NCBI GenBank assembly: GCA_902727915.1
Contig: CACVAU010000022.1
Location: forward strand, 1 to 39,173
Reading direction: 5' to 3'
Origin: an uncultured Sulfurovum sp.
GTDB lineage: Bacteria; Campylobacterota; Campylobacteria; Campylobacterales; Sulfurovaceae
Length of the DNA: 39,173 bases
In this document: piece after piece, positions 1 through 7,223 of the stretch
Layout of the letters: each line of letters begins with the position of its first letter
How positions within the stretch are numbered: position 1 is the first letter of the stretch
Translations under genes and position numbers: made by a program
Notes under the pieces: model-generated
Database searches by the model: none
Told to the model about the DNA's origin: nothing
The model's input: the letters and a program-made list of their open reading frames with translations, nothing else

Positions 1-123
1 CTATTGATTTTATGAACTCTTCTATTAAGCAGTATATTGTTATCATCTTTTGTTCCATAATTATCGCCTCTCACAGCTTTTTATGGAACTTTACTTTATT
101 TCTCTTTAACTAGCAATTTGGGT
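1..123 (-). mobile_element. 5' end of an IS982-like insertion sequence (runs off window)
   Basis: A minus-strand reading frame opens with ATG at 58 and runs out of the window at base 1. The 19 readable residues are MEQKMITIYCLIEEFIKSI. From memory this resembles the amino terminus of IS982-family DDE transposases, which often start with a short Ile/Phe-Cys-Leu-acidic-Phe pattern. A possible element end is the ACCC at 123-120 on the minus strand, followed by an A/T-rich stretch, because IS982-type terminal repeats tend to start this way. The other end lies outside the window, so neither completeness nor activity can be judged. The family call rests on a very short match. Confidence 0.42.
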
Positions 124-231
124 TATTTTATCTAAATAGAACTTCTCTCTAACCTTTTAACCAACAACAAAAATACAATCCCCAACATAATAATAACTGC
201 TCTAAACTCTAGTTTTTATACCTTTTCATAA

Positions 232-348
232 AAACTTATCTTTTATGAATGTCCTTATAAAAATAACAGGTTTTTACTAAATGATAAAACTAGAGACAAG
301 CATGTTTGTTGTGAGGTTAAGATTGCTGGGAAGATTGGATTGAGTTAG
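232..348 (+). repeat. Gene-tail remnant, copy 1
   Basis: An open frame with no start of its own runs from 232 to a TAG at 346-348 and ends with DKHVCCEVKIAGKIGLS. A second copy at 1656-1715 ends with DDHVCCETEIAGKLGLR and stops at the equivalent position. Most base differences between the two keep the protein similar, so both look like the last codons of the same unrecognised gene family rather than random DNA. Together they flank the ATPase gene as an imperfect direct repeat of about 55 bp. The rest of 124-377 is AT-rich, and I see nothing else in it. Confidence 0.35.
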
Positions 349-377
349 AAAGCTATAACTGTGTATATTTAAAAAAT

Positions 378-1580
378 CTAATAAAAATACCCCAAAGGCA
401 AAGCCACACACTGTTCATTGATATGTAATACGTTTTCACCCATGTAAAGAACAATTCCAAAAACATTTTTAGAAGAATTTTTCTGATAATCCATGATATG
501 CCTAAAATCATCTTTCCCTACTCTTGAGGAAGACTTAACCTCTATGGCAATAATCTCATCATTTCGCTGAAGTATAAAATCTATCTCTTTTTTATCACTG
601 GTGAGATAGTGGTAAATCTGTGTGTCATCCATTGTAAAACCAATATGTTTTAAAAGTTCATTGAAAACAAACGTCTCTACTAACGCTCCTTTATAGGAAG
701 ATTTTTCAAACTGTTCGATGGTATAAATTCCTAAAAAATAACTCATAATCCCCGTGTCATTCAAAAAAATCTTTGGAGATTTCACAAAACGTTTTCCAAT
801 ATTTTCAAAAAATGGTCGCACAGTATAAAGCTGAAAAGTTTGCTCTAAAATAACCAAATAATTTTCACAAGTCTCAACACGTACCCCAACCTCTTTCGCA
901 ATTTTTGACTTATTTAAAAGCGTTGTACTCCTCGGAGCAATAATATTTACAAATCTGAAAAAACTGTCCATATCTCTAAAGTCACCTAAATCACGAGCAT
1001 CTCTTTCAATATAAGTACTCACATAAGATGAAACCCAAAGCTTTTTTTCCAATGCTGTTTCGAGTTCTTGAACATCAGGATAACCACCTCTTAATATATC
1101 TATTACTATTCTATCTGTGGCTATTTTCTCAGTAGAAAAGTCATGAGCAAAAAGCCGATCTACAATATTTTCATCAGCTTTATTGGCTCTTTCTTTAATA
1201 CTTAAGGGATATAAGTCAATCTCTATAATTCTTCCAGCTAAAGTATCCTTGGTCTCTTTCATATCTAAGATATTTGCACTTCCTGTTATGAGGAAGTCTC
1301 CATTATTTCGCTCTTTATCAATATAAATTTTTAAAGACTCTAACAATTCAGGTACTTTTTGTATTTCATCAATGGTAACTGGTTTTTCAAGGGTTTCAAT
1401 AAACCTATTAGGGTCATCCTTTGCATTAAGCCGTGTTGAGACATCATCTAGCACTATATAGTTTTGATTTAATTCTAAGGCAAGGGTTGATTTTCCTACC
1501 TGTCTTGCCCCCTTTAAGAGAACAATTGGGGATATTTTCAGAGCTATTTTTAATATAGTTTCAATACTTCTTTTCAACAT
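378..1580 (-). CDS. AAA ATPase with C-terminal DUF4143 domain
   Basis: This 400-residue protein belongs to the common bacterial and archaeal family that joins an AAA-type ATPase to a C-terminal DUF4143 domain. A Walker A motif, GARQVGKST, lies near residues 24-32, and a Walker B-like TIDEIQK near residue 69 follows. A sensor-like ITGSAN lies near residue 98. Near the C-terminus the KEIDFIL...IAIEVKSS pattern resembles a PD-(D/E)XK nuclease-like core, as often noted for this family. The biological role of these proteins is poorly known. They are common in variable regions beside toxin-antitoxin genes, as here. The ATG is preceded by AAGG and directly abutted by the perfect palindrome AGGTATACCT (1581-1590). 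The gene stands alone, flanked by the two remnants described separately. Confidence 0.88.
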   Translation of the reverse strand: MLKRSIETILKIALKISPIVLLKGARQVGKSTLALELNQNYIVLDDVSTRLNAKDDPNRFIETLEKPVTIDEIQKVPELLESLKIYIDKERNNGDFLITGSANILDMKETKDTLAGRIIEIDLYPLSIKERANKADENIVDRLFAHDFSTEKIATDRIVIDILRGGYPDVQELETALEKKLWVSSYVSTYIERDARDLGDFRDMDSFFRFVNIIAPRSTTLLNKSKIAKEVGVRVETCENYLVILEQTFQLYTVRPFFENIGKRFVKSPKIFLNDTGIMSYFLGIYTIEQFEKSSYKGALVETFVFNELLKHIGFTMDDTQIYHYLTSDKKEIDFILQRNDEIIAIEVKSSSRVGKDDFRHIMDYQKNSSKNVFGIVLYMGENVLHINEQCVALPLGYFY

Positions 1581-1655
1581 AGGTATACCTTATTAAATCA
1601 ATATTTGTAATTATACTATTATAATAGTTAATTTTATATTGTTTTAATAGTTTAA

Positions 1656-1715
1656 ATAAGTGACGACCATGTTTGCTGTGAAACTGAGATAGCTGGGAAG
1701 TTGGGGTTGAGGTAA
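1656..1715 (+). repeat. Gene-tail remnant, copy 2
   Basis: This is the second copy of the tail found at 232-348. The readable part starts after an in-frame stop at 1653-1655 and ends with DDHVCCETEIAGKLGLR and TAA at 1713-1715. Homology to copy 1 is clear only over roughly the last 50 bases. The source gene is not recognised. Confidence 0.35.
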
Positions 1716-1813
1716 AAATATGAGCTTATCCATATTATAATCCTTAAAAACCTGCCATATTAAATATTATAATGCGAGGTATTCGTATTTTAGTATAAGG
1801 CTCCCATTCAATC

Positions 1814-1842
1814 TTGACAAAAAAATATTAAATCATTATAAT
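1814..1842 (+). promoter_or_regulatory. Consensus sigma-70 promoter of the brnTA pair
   Basis: A perfect TTGACA (1814-1819) and a perfect TATAAT (1837-1842) are separated by exactly 17 bases. A second TATAAT overlaps at 1842-1847, but its spacing of 22 is too long for the same -35 box. Transcription from the 17-base pair would start about at 1849, the A of the brnT start codon. No ribosome binding site precedes that codon, so the transcript may be leaderless. BrnT-BrnA complexes are known to repress their own promoter. Confidence 0.75.
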
Positions 1843-1848
1843 ATAATT

Positions 1849-2142
1849 ATGAATACAATAGATTTTTCATGGGACAAAAATAAAGCCCAAACGAATTTTA
1901 AAAAACATAAAATTTCATTTGAAGAAGCTCAAACAGTTTTTGATGATGAGAATGCTCGTTTGATTTTTGATCCTGACCATAGTGAAGATGAAGACCGATT
2001 TATCTTACTTGGCTACAGTTGCACCTCTAAGATTTTAACTGTTGTTCATTGCTATCGTTATGATGAACAAAATGTAAGAATTATAAGTGCTAGAAAATCA
2101 ACTAAAAATGAAGAAAACCAATACAGGGAGTTTACACTATGA
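1849..2142 (+). CDS. brnT: BrnT family ribonuclease toxin
   Basis: BrnT toxins are small RelE-fold ribonucleases that block translation and are neutralised by the BrnA antitoxin. The 97-residue product has the family pattern: FSWDKNKAQTNFKKHKISFEEA at the start (shown split: FSWDKNKAQTN, then FKKHKISFEEA), a central DPDHSEDEDRF, and a C-terminal VRIISARKSTKNE, in which Arg and Lys side chains are expected to serve catalysis. The length is normal for the family. The gene is followed by brnA with an ATGA overlap, the usual toxin-first order for this family. The start is the only reasonable Met in the frame and has no Shine-Dalgarno sequence. A consensus promoter places the transcription start on or next to the ATG. 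Confidence 0.93.
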   Translation: MNTIDFSWDKNKAQTNFKKHKISFEEAQTVFDDENARLIFDPDHSEDEDRFILLGYSCTSKILTVVHCYRYDEQNVRIISARKSTKNEENQYREFTL

Positions 2143-2348
2143 GAGAAGAGTACGATTTTAGCAATTCAATTAAAAATCCTTATACACAAAAAGAGAAAAA
2201 ACAAATTTCTATCAACATAGAAACTGACACCATTGCCTATTTTAAAGCCTTAGCAAAAAAAGTAGGAATTCCTTATCAAAACTTGATTAACTCTTATTTG
2301 ACCGATTGTGTTAATAAGAAGATTGAGCCTAAGTTACAGTGGGGTTAA
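2139..2348 (+). CDS. brnA: BrnA family antitoxin
   Basis: BrnA is the ribbon-helix-helix antitoxin that binds BrnT and represses the shared promoter. The 69-residue protein has the family features in order: an N-terminal YDFSNSIKNPY segment, the ribbon KKQISINIETDTIAYF, and the helix pair ending GIPYQNLINSYL. The start codon overlaps the brnT stop (ATGA), and AGGGAG at 2125-2130 inside brnT is the ribosome binding site, so the two genes are probably translationally coupled. A degraded second copy of the C-terminal two thirds of this gene lies at 3096-3236, beyond the neighbouring PIN-toxin pair. This points to local duplication or to arrival of a related module. Confidence 0.92.
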   Translation: MREEYDFSNSIKNPYTQKEKKQISINIETDTIAYFKALAKKVGIPYQNLINSYLTDCVNKKIEPKLQWG

Positions 2349-2400
2349 ATAAACTAAACTCTAATAAAAACCTCTTATTATCTGTATAATTTTCTTGTTT

Positions 2401-2422
2401 ATGAAAATCAAGCATTTTTCAT
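2401..2422. terminator. Possible shared hairpin between convergent brnA and the PIN toxin gene
   Basis: ATGAAAA (2401-2407) pairs with TTTTCAT (2416-2422) across an 8-base loop, in the 77-base gap between two convergent genes. The stem is AT-only and no clear T tract follows, so this is a weak candidate. Confidence 0.25.
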
Positions 2423-2425
2423 AAC

Positions 2426-2803
2426 CTAACACTTCTTATTCACATCTTTGTCAAAACTCAATTTTCCGTAGCCTTGTAACCTACTTTTGGCACAAATTAG
2501 AGCATCAACAAAATCTATGTTTTTATCCTCTACAATATTCAGAGTTTCAATCAATAAAACCTTGTCCCCAACTACACCACGTAAAGCAATTAAGCGTTTA
2601 AGGTCAGCTATCACTTCCGATTTTGGCAGTTTGTAAAACTTCACCATGACAAAAAGAGCTTCCATAACCACAGCTTCAAGTATCTCTACTTCTATTTCTC
2701 CTCTTTCTACTTTGGTAAAGATTTCTGTAGCTATTTCCAAATGCTCTTCATGGTCACCAACTAAAAAACGGATAATAATGTTGGTATCAATTAGAGAGAC
2801 CAT
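2426..2803 (-). CDS. PIN-domain ribonuclease toxin (VapC-like)
   Basis: PIN-domain toxins cut RNA using a cluster of acidic residues that bind magnesium or manganese. This 125-residue protein shows them in order: Asp6 in LIDTNIIIRF, Glu48 in VVMEALF, Asp97/Asp100 in IDFVDALICAKS, and Asp118 in LSFDKDVNK. The length is typical. The gene overlaps the upstream antitoxin gene by 17 bases and has a GGGAGA ribosome binding site inside it, so the pair is translated together, antitoxin first. RNA specificity cannot be read from the sequence. Confidence 0.9.
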   Translation of the reverse strand: MVSLIDTNIIIRFLVGDHEEHLEIATEIFTKVERGEIEVEILEAVVMEALFVMVKFYKLPKSEVIADLKRLIALRGVVGDKVLLIETLNIVEDKNIDFVDALICAKSRLQGYGKLSFDKDVNKKC

Positions 2804-3038
2804 ACTTTTCTCCCATTGCTTCCATCATTGCCACCTCTTTAGCATGTTCTAAGTCATCACACTTTGCTACTCGGTCTCTGTATTTTCCTGCCATTGAACC
2901 AATAACAGAATGCTTCTGAATCGGATAAACAATCGCTACTCTTTGTTTTTTACGTTTGTCAATAATGGCAAAAACATCTGTTAGTTGAGTAAGAAGTGAA
3001 ATATTTTTTTGAATTTCTCCAATGGATATATTTTGCAT
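2787..3038 (-). CDS. Phd/YefM-like antitoxin of the PIN toxin
   Basis: This is a small protein of 83 residues directly upstream of and overlapping the PIN toxin gene, the normal place for the cognate antitoxin. The N-terminal part, NISIGEIQKNISLLTQL followed by a strand-rich KKQRVAIVYP, fits the Phd/YefM fold that binds DNA. The C-terminal half is charged and helical, as expected for a toxin-wrapping tail. I chose ATG at 3038 because AAGGA lies 6 bases upstream. An in-frame TTG two codons earlier would leave too little space. The assignment to Phd/YefM rather than another VapB-type family is moderate. Confidence 0.8.
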   Translation of the reverse strand: MQNISIGEIQKNISLLTQLTDVFAIIDKRKKQRVAIVYPIQKHSVIGSMAGKYRDRVAKCDDLEHAKEVAMMEAMGEKYGLSN

Positions 3039-3095
3039 TTCCAATCCTTTTATATAAATGTATTTTTATTATATATAAATGTGGGTAGATTGTCA

Positions 3096-3236
3096 AATGA
3101 AAAAAAGCAAATTTCTATTAACATAGAAATAGATACCATTGCCTACTTTAGAACCTTGGCAAAGAAGTCGAATTTCCTTATCAGAATTTGATTAACTCTT
3201 ATTTGAAAGATTGAACCAAAGTTGCAGAGAGGTTAA
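3096..3236 (+). pseudogene. Decayed second copy of brnA
   Basis: From about 3096 the plus strand closely matches brnA from its EKKQISINIE ribbon onward (EKKQISINIEIDTIAYF here). Small deletions then shift the frame near 3165-3175 and remove about 14 bases near 3212. The DNA still matches the last brnA codons up to the TAA at 3234-3236. The N-terminal segment and any brnT partner are missing. The copy lies on the far side of the PIN-toxin pair. A short frame starting at 3009 only joins unrelated upstream DNA to this remnant and is not a gene. Confidence 0.85.
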
Positions 3237-3283
3237 GTTAGTTTTCTTACCTCTCGGATTATAGTTTTTACTTACCAAAAATT

Positions 3284-5398
3284 CTAATAAACACTAAAAT
3301 CATTTTTCCCCCAAACTAAACAAACTGTAGGCATCTCATTTCTATCTTCATACATTTTTCGCTTACTTTTTAAATCTATAGAAGATGGAGAAGATGAACT
3401 ATTTGGATGACTATGCCAAGTACCTAATTGAGTAATCATTCCAGCAGAGGATTTTTCAATAAATTTTAGCTTTTCACTTAAACCTTTAACACCTGAATAA
3501 AATTTATTTTTACCTCTTTCACTATCTTCAGGGGCTTCAATTTGTTCTGTGATAATTATCGTTTGTGTTGGTATAGAAATGTGTCCTATTAAAATTCCAC
3601 CTGTTTCTAAATCATTCCATTTTTCAGATTCTATTTTTATATCATCTAAAACATTTTGGAATATTCTTATTTCCCATTCTTCATCTTGAGAACCTTTAAT
3701 ATATTTCACATTTAATGGTTGAATAGTAGTGGTTTTCCAAGACATACCTAAATTATTTTCATCCATTACTCCAAGTAAAAACTTTCCACTTTCACTAAAC
3801 CCATCATTAATTTTACTTTGAATTAAATTTGATATACCTGCTGATGATATTGAAATAGTGGCATCAGAACTAGCTGTAGTAAATGAACCACAACCTTGAC
3901 CAATGCTCTGATAAGTAGCATGTGTATCAGTAATTCTTTTTGCTATTTCATTGTCCTCGGTACATTTTTGATACATTAAAGAGACAACATCTATTATCTT
4001 TACTCCTCTATTCTTACCTTCTATCCCAACAAAAGCAATAGTTCCATTGTTATACAATGATGTATGTATTAATCTACCTTCAAACTGTTTTTTTGTTAGA
4101 TAATTATTCACAGCTAAACTTGCTGTTGAATCAATAATAATATCATTACTAGACGTTTTAAAACTCTCTATGTCAAAAATATTGTTAAAAATAGGGTCGA
4201 TATTTTTCAAACCAATCTCATACATAGCCTTTTGTAAAAGTTCCACTTTTGAATTAAGAGAAGATGATGAAAATAGTGCATGTCTTGCATTGTTATTTGG
4301 AACAAAATATTTTTCATCTATTAATTTGAAGTTATCATTTCCATTTCTAGCTAAATGTAATGCAATTTTTGAGCCTAAAGAACCACAACCAATTTGCATT
4401 ATCATTTCATTTCCTTTTGTAACTTGATTTGCTCCTGAAAATTGTTGTAGTAATTTTGTATCTGAGAAGTTTAATCCTGATAAAATACTAACACTTGCAT
4501 TTTGATAAACTTGATTTGTCTTTTTATATTGCTTTAATTCAAGAGTAAAATTTAATATTTCAATATCTGAATTACTACCAATTACCGTATATGGTCGCTT
4601 TATAAAAAATGAGACAAATAATAATCCAACATTTCGATTCTTTAGTTCAATTAAATTTTTATTAACTGAACCTTTAAAATTATCAATATTATTTTTTTTT
4701 GCAAAAGATTCTAAGTCTGTAAAGTTTTTTATATTATAAGGTATATATTCATCTGATACTACTTCTGAATAAAAGCATAGCATTATACTATTCTCAAAAT
4801 TATCTATTTTTTCTTTTATTTCTGTAACTCTACCTATTAAAAACTTATCTGTTTTATTATAAAAAATATTTGAAGTAAATTCTTCTTTCATTACATGTTT
4901 ATCAATAAGAAACTCTTTGTCATAAACAATAAACCCATTATTATCATCAACTCTCATTGGCTCCCATCCCTGTTCAGGATTTATAAGAGAATTAGAAGCA
5001 GAGGTTTCCAACCAATCAATAAGTTGGTCTAATATCCCATCCATCCATAACTGTTGCTGTAATAATTCGTCAACCGAACCTTCAAAAATACAAGGATTAA
5101 ATTTATCTACAACAGGATTAATATGAGGGAAATTTCTATTAAAATCATCTCTTAAATATACTGTAGGTGCTTTATATGGAAACTTTTTAGGAAATTCTAA
5201 AGTTACTCTTTCTATATCCTTAACCCCTTTATCAGTTTTAGATTTTGCTTTATAACTTGAAGGTAAATTAACTTTCATATCAATATCAAAACAGATTAAA
5301 TCTTTGTCATTTATATAGTTATCATATATTTTAATTACCGACTTATGTTCCTTTGCAAACTTTCTTGCAAAGATTATTAAATAACTATTTTCAACCAT
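3284..5398 (-). CDS. E2-E1-JAB triple-fusion ubiquitin-like conjugation/deconjugation protein
   Basis: This 704-residue protein appears to hold three steps of ubiquitin-like chemistry in one chain. Residues 1-135 look like a bacterial E2: FPKKFPYKAPTVYL (69-82) matches the E2 proline motif, Cys103 in NPCIFEG is the candidate thioester cysteine, and Trp118 starts the trailing helix. Residues ~325-560 are an E1/ThiF adenylation domain with the nucleotide loop GCGSLGS (337-343), Asp361, Arg372, and Cys503 in QGCGS as the candidate E1 cysteine. Residues ~575-704 are a JAB peptidase with a complete JAMM set: Glu598, His662, His664, Ser672, Asp675. Residues 150-320 are not recognised. CBASS Cap2 joins E2 and E1, with Cap3 (JAB) separate, so the three-way fusion is a variant. 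The start overlaps the MBL gene end by 8 bases, implying coupled translation. Confidence 0.9.
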   Translation of the reverse strand: MVENSYLIIFARKFAKEHKSVIKIYDNYINDKDLICFDIDMKVNLPSSYKAKSKTDKGVKDIERVTLEFPKKFPYKAPTVYLRDDFNRNFPHINPVVDKFNPCIFEGSVDELLQQQLWMDGILDQLIDWLETSASNSLINPEQGWEPMRVDDNNGFIVYDKEFLIDKHVMKEEFTSNIFYNKTDKFLIGRVTEIKEKIDNFENSIMLCFYSEVVSDEYIPYNIKNFTDLESFAKKNNIDNFKGSVNKNLIELKNRNVGLLFVSFFIKRPYTVIGSNSDIEILNFTLELKQYKKTNQVYQNASVSILSGLNFSDTKLLQQFSGANQVTKGNEMIMQIGCGSLGSKIALHLARNGNDNFKLIDEKYFVPNNNARHALFSSSSLNSKVELLQKAMYEIGLKNIDPIFNNIFDIESFKTSSNDIIIDSTASLAVNNYLTKKQFEGRLIHTSLYNNGTIAFVGIEGKNRGVKIIDVVSLMYQKCTEDNEIAKRITDTHATYQSIGQGCGSFTTASSDATISISSAGISNLIQSKINDGFSESGKFLLGVMDENNLGMSWKTTTIQPLNVKYIKGSQDEEWEIRIFQNVLDDIKIESEKWNDLETGGILIGHISIPTQTIIITEQIEAPEDSERGKNKFYSGVKGLSEKLKFIEKSSAGMITQLGTWHSHPNSSSSPSSIDLKSKRKMYEDRNEMPTVCLVWGKNDFSVY

Positions 5399-6557
5399 GA
5401 GGATAAATATTTTTAGATGATGATTCTGTAGCTACTCCTGCTTTGCTTTTTGAACTTCCAGTTTTTAAGTGAGTTCCAGCTGATGTAAATTCAATTATTA
5501 TAGGCTCGACACTACTTTTTTTAGGATATTCTCCAGTACATAAGAAATCATCTTTTTTATTGTTAATAATTTTAATATATTCTTGTTTAGCTTCATAATG
5601 AGGAGGATTTTTATCGTCATCTAAAATTTCTTTGCTACTTGAAATTATAGTTGCTCCATTTTTTGCATGAGACAAAGCTTCTTTGGCTTTTTGGGATATA
5701 ATATATCCTCCTTTTTTATTTTTATCTTTTTTTCTACCTAAACTAGCCATAGAGCAATGGTGAGGAGAACATAAAATGTCATATTCTAATTTATCACTAT
5801 TATACTTATCATTCATATATTCACATACATCAACTTCTGCATCTCCTGTTAATAGAACCTTGTTAGTATAACTACCTACTTTAATTTCTAATTGTAAAAT
5901 TATACTCCCTCTATTTTTAGTATCAAAAGTTTCTTTGTCTTCATTTTCTTGCTGTTCTAATGGTCCTAAAATATTAATTTTAAAATTACTCTTTATATTA
6001 TTGTTTACTTTTGATGTACTTTGCCTAACTTTGTGAATAATTTTGTTATACCCTTCATCATCTTCATCATCACCTATAATAATGGCTCTATCACCTTCTT
6101 TTTGAATTACTTCATCATTACTTTTGTGAAGATTAGCTCTCCGTCTCATCTCTTTATTATAAGCTTTTGCATCATCAGATAATTTAATTGAGTTTGTTTC
6201 TCGTTTCCAAAACCTTTCAGAACTCCATGTTTCTTTAATAATTATTTTTTCATCTTTTTTGTCTTTATCTTTATAATCATCTATAGCTCCCAAATAAAAA
6301 TTATCTTTTAATCCTGCTATATGGTCATGGTCTAAATGTGTTAAGATAAATGCATCAAGAAAATATCTATCTTGACTGTCTTGTTCTAAACTATCTTTTA
6401 AATGTGATAACACATCATAAAATTCTTCGGCATTATCATCATGAGATTTTTTCCTTATATGCATATCAATTAAAATTGTTGTATTGTCTTTTAATTTTAT
6501 GAAAATCATATTTCCATTATCTACAGGGTAAAAAATTATTTTTGGATTTTTACTCAT
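5391..6557 (-). CDS. ComEC-type metallo-beta-lactamase-fold protein with C-terminal glycine tail
   Basis: This 388-residue protein is a metallo-beta-lactamase-fold hydrolase. The metal motif at residues 73-80 is THLDHDHI, in which the second histidine of the usual HxHxDH is Asp76. This HxDxDH form is typical of ComEC/Rec2-like phosphodiesterases. Further ligand candidates are Asp239 in LLTGDAE and His266/His267 in SPHHCSM. There is no signal peptide, so it is probably cytoplasmic. The last 25 or so residues are rich in Ser, Lys and Gly, look unstructured, and end ...NIYPHG. A flexible tail with a final glycine is what E1/E2 enzymes act on in CBASS CD-NTases. The gene overlaps both neighbours by 8 bases, placing it in one operon with the membrane protein and the E2-E1-JAB fusion. 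The substrate is unknown. Confidence 0.88.
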   Translation of the reverse strand: MSKNPKIIFYPVDNGNMIFIKLKDNTTILIDMHIRKKSHDDNAEEFYDVLSHLKDSLEQDSQDRYFLDAFILTHLDHDHIAGLKDNFYLGAIDDYKDKDKKDEKIIIKETWSSERFWKRETNSIKLSDDAKAYNKEMRRRANLHKSNDEVIQKEGDRAIIIGDDEDDEGYNKIIHKVRQSTSKVNNNIKSNFKINILGPLEQQENEDKETFDTKNRGSIILQLEIKVGSYTNKVLLTGDAEVDVCEYMNDKYNSDKLEYDILCSPHHCSMASLGRKKDKNKKGGYIISQKAKEALSHAKNGATIISSSKEILDDDKNPPHYEAKQEYIKIINNKKDDFLCTGEYPKKSSVEPIIIEFTSAGTHLKTGSSKSKAGVATESSSKNIYPHG

Positions 6558-7059
6558 TTATATTTTCCTTATTTTGTTTATTTTTAAAAATTTCTATTCG
6601 TCTAGTAATGTAGCTAGTCTGTTTTTTATATGAAAATAAAAAAAGTATTAATAGTCCTATAATTACAATATAGCTGGTATATCCCATTAAGATATCTTGT
6701 AATAATTTTTCATATAAAACTATAATCATCAAAATAAAAAATAAAGATATAAATACTCGATACATATTATTTGATTCTGATAATAATTCTATTTTTTTAT
6801 CACTTTCAGATGCTAAAACAAAATCTTTGTAATCAGCAAACTTAACAAACTTGATTTTTTTTAATAGAGGTTCAACAATTACCGAACTTACTCTACTAAT
6901 TATTAATCCTAAAAAATAAGCTAAAAAAGCCTCTATTATTATATCTTTATGAATTATTGAGTAACTAGTTGTTTTTTCTAGTAGAACTGAGAATATAATT
7001 CCTGGTAGTAAATAATTAAATAAATTGTAAGAAGTCAATTTTTCTAATAGCTTTTCCAT
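6550..7059 (-). CDS. Small four-helix membrane protein, first gene of the E2-E1-JAB operon
   Basis: This 169-residue protein has no recognised catalytic motif. Hydrophobic stretches at about residues 13-27, 40-62, 100-117 and 126-144 predict four inner-membrane helices, with a charged segment (about 65-95) between helices two and three and a Lys/Arg/Asn-rich C-terminal tail. The N-terminal TSYNLFNYLLPGIIFSVLL recalls small membrane proteins often seen in defence-gene operons, but I cannot name a family. It starts the operon: the ATG has AAGG 6 bases upstream and a promoter about 30 bases further. The next gene overlaps its end by 8 bases. In a defence reading it would be the candidate membrane effector, which is inference only. 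Confidence 0.8.
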   Translation of the reverse strand: MEKLLEKLTSYNLFNYLLPGIIFSVLLEKTTSYSIIHKDIIIEAFLAYFLGLIISRVSSVIVEPLLKKIKFVKFADYKDFVLASESDKKIELLSESNNMYRVFISLFFILMIIVLYEKLLQDILMGYTSYIVIIGLLILFLFSYKKQTSYITRRIEIFKNKQNKENINE

Positions 7060-7088
7060 ATATAACCTTTATTTTTAATATTAAATAT

Positions 7089-7118
7089 ATTATATCCTAC
7101 TTATGATACAAAATACAA
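7089..7118 (-). promoter_or_regulatory. Promoter of the membrane-protein/MBL/E2-E1-JAB operon
   Basis: On the minus strand TTGTAT (7118-7113) and a perfect TATAAT (7094-7089) are 18 bases apart, giving a transcript start near 7082 and a leader of about 23 bases before the ATG at 7059. The region between here and the HicB remnant is AT-rich without other obvious structure. Confidence 0.5.
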
Positions 7119-7223
7119 AAAAGCATTAGTCAATAAGACTAAAGATATATAATATAAAATACTAAAACTTATTTATGTAGAAAGCATCAAAATTCTTCTT
7201 AAAATCTCAATATAATTTAGGTT

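Noticed and set aside
3009..3191. 60-codon plus-strand ORF as a gene
   Set aside because: It joins the antisense of an antitoxin gene start to the frameshifted brnA remnant, and no ribosome binding site is present.
1..3240. Integron cassette array (several small toxin-antitoxin and ATPase genes)
   Set aside because: The genes are not in one orientation, and I found no attC-like imperfect palindromes with the expected core sites between them.
3226..3258. Terminator hairpin (GAGAGGTTAAG with CTTACCTCTC) for the E2-E1-JAB operon
   Set aside because: The stem has a bulge and no T tract follows on the minus strand. It also overlaps the brnA remnant, so I did not list it as a terminator.
3284..7059. 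Complete type II CBASS system
   Set aside because: No CD-NTase (polymerase-beta-like) gene or CBASS effector is seen. Only the E2, E1 and JAB parts match, and an MBL-fold protein takes the place of the cyclase.
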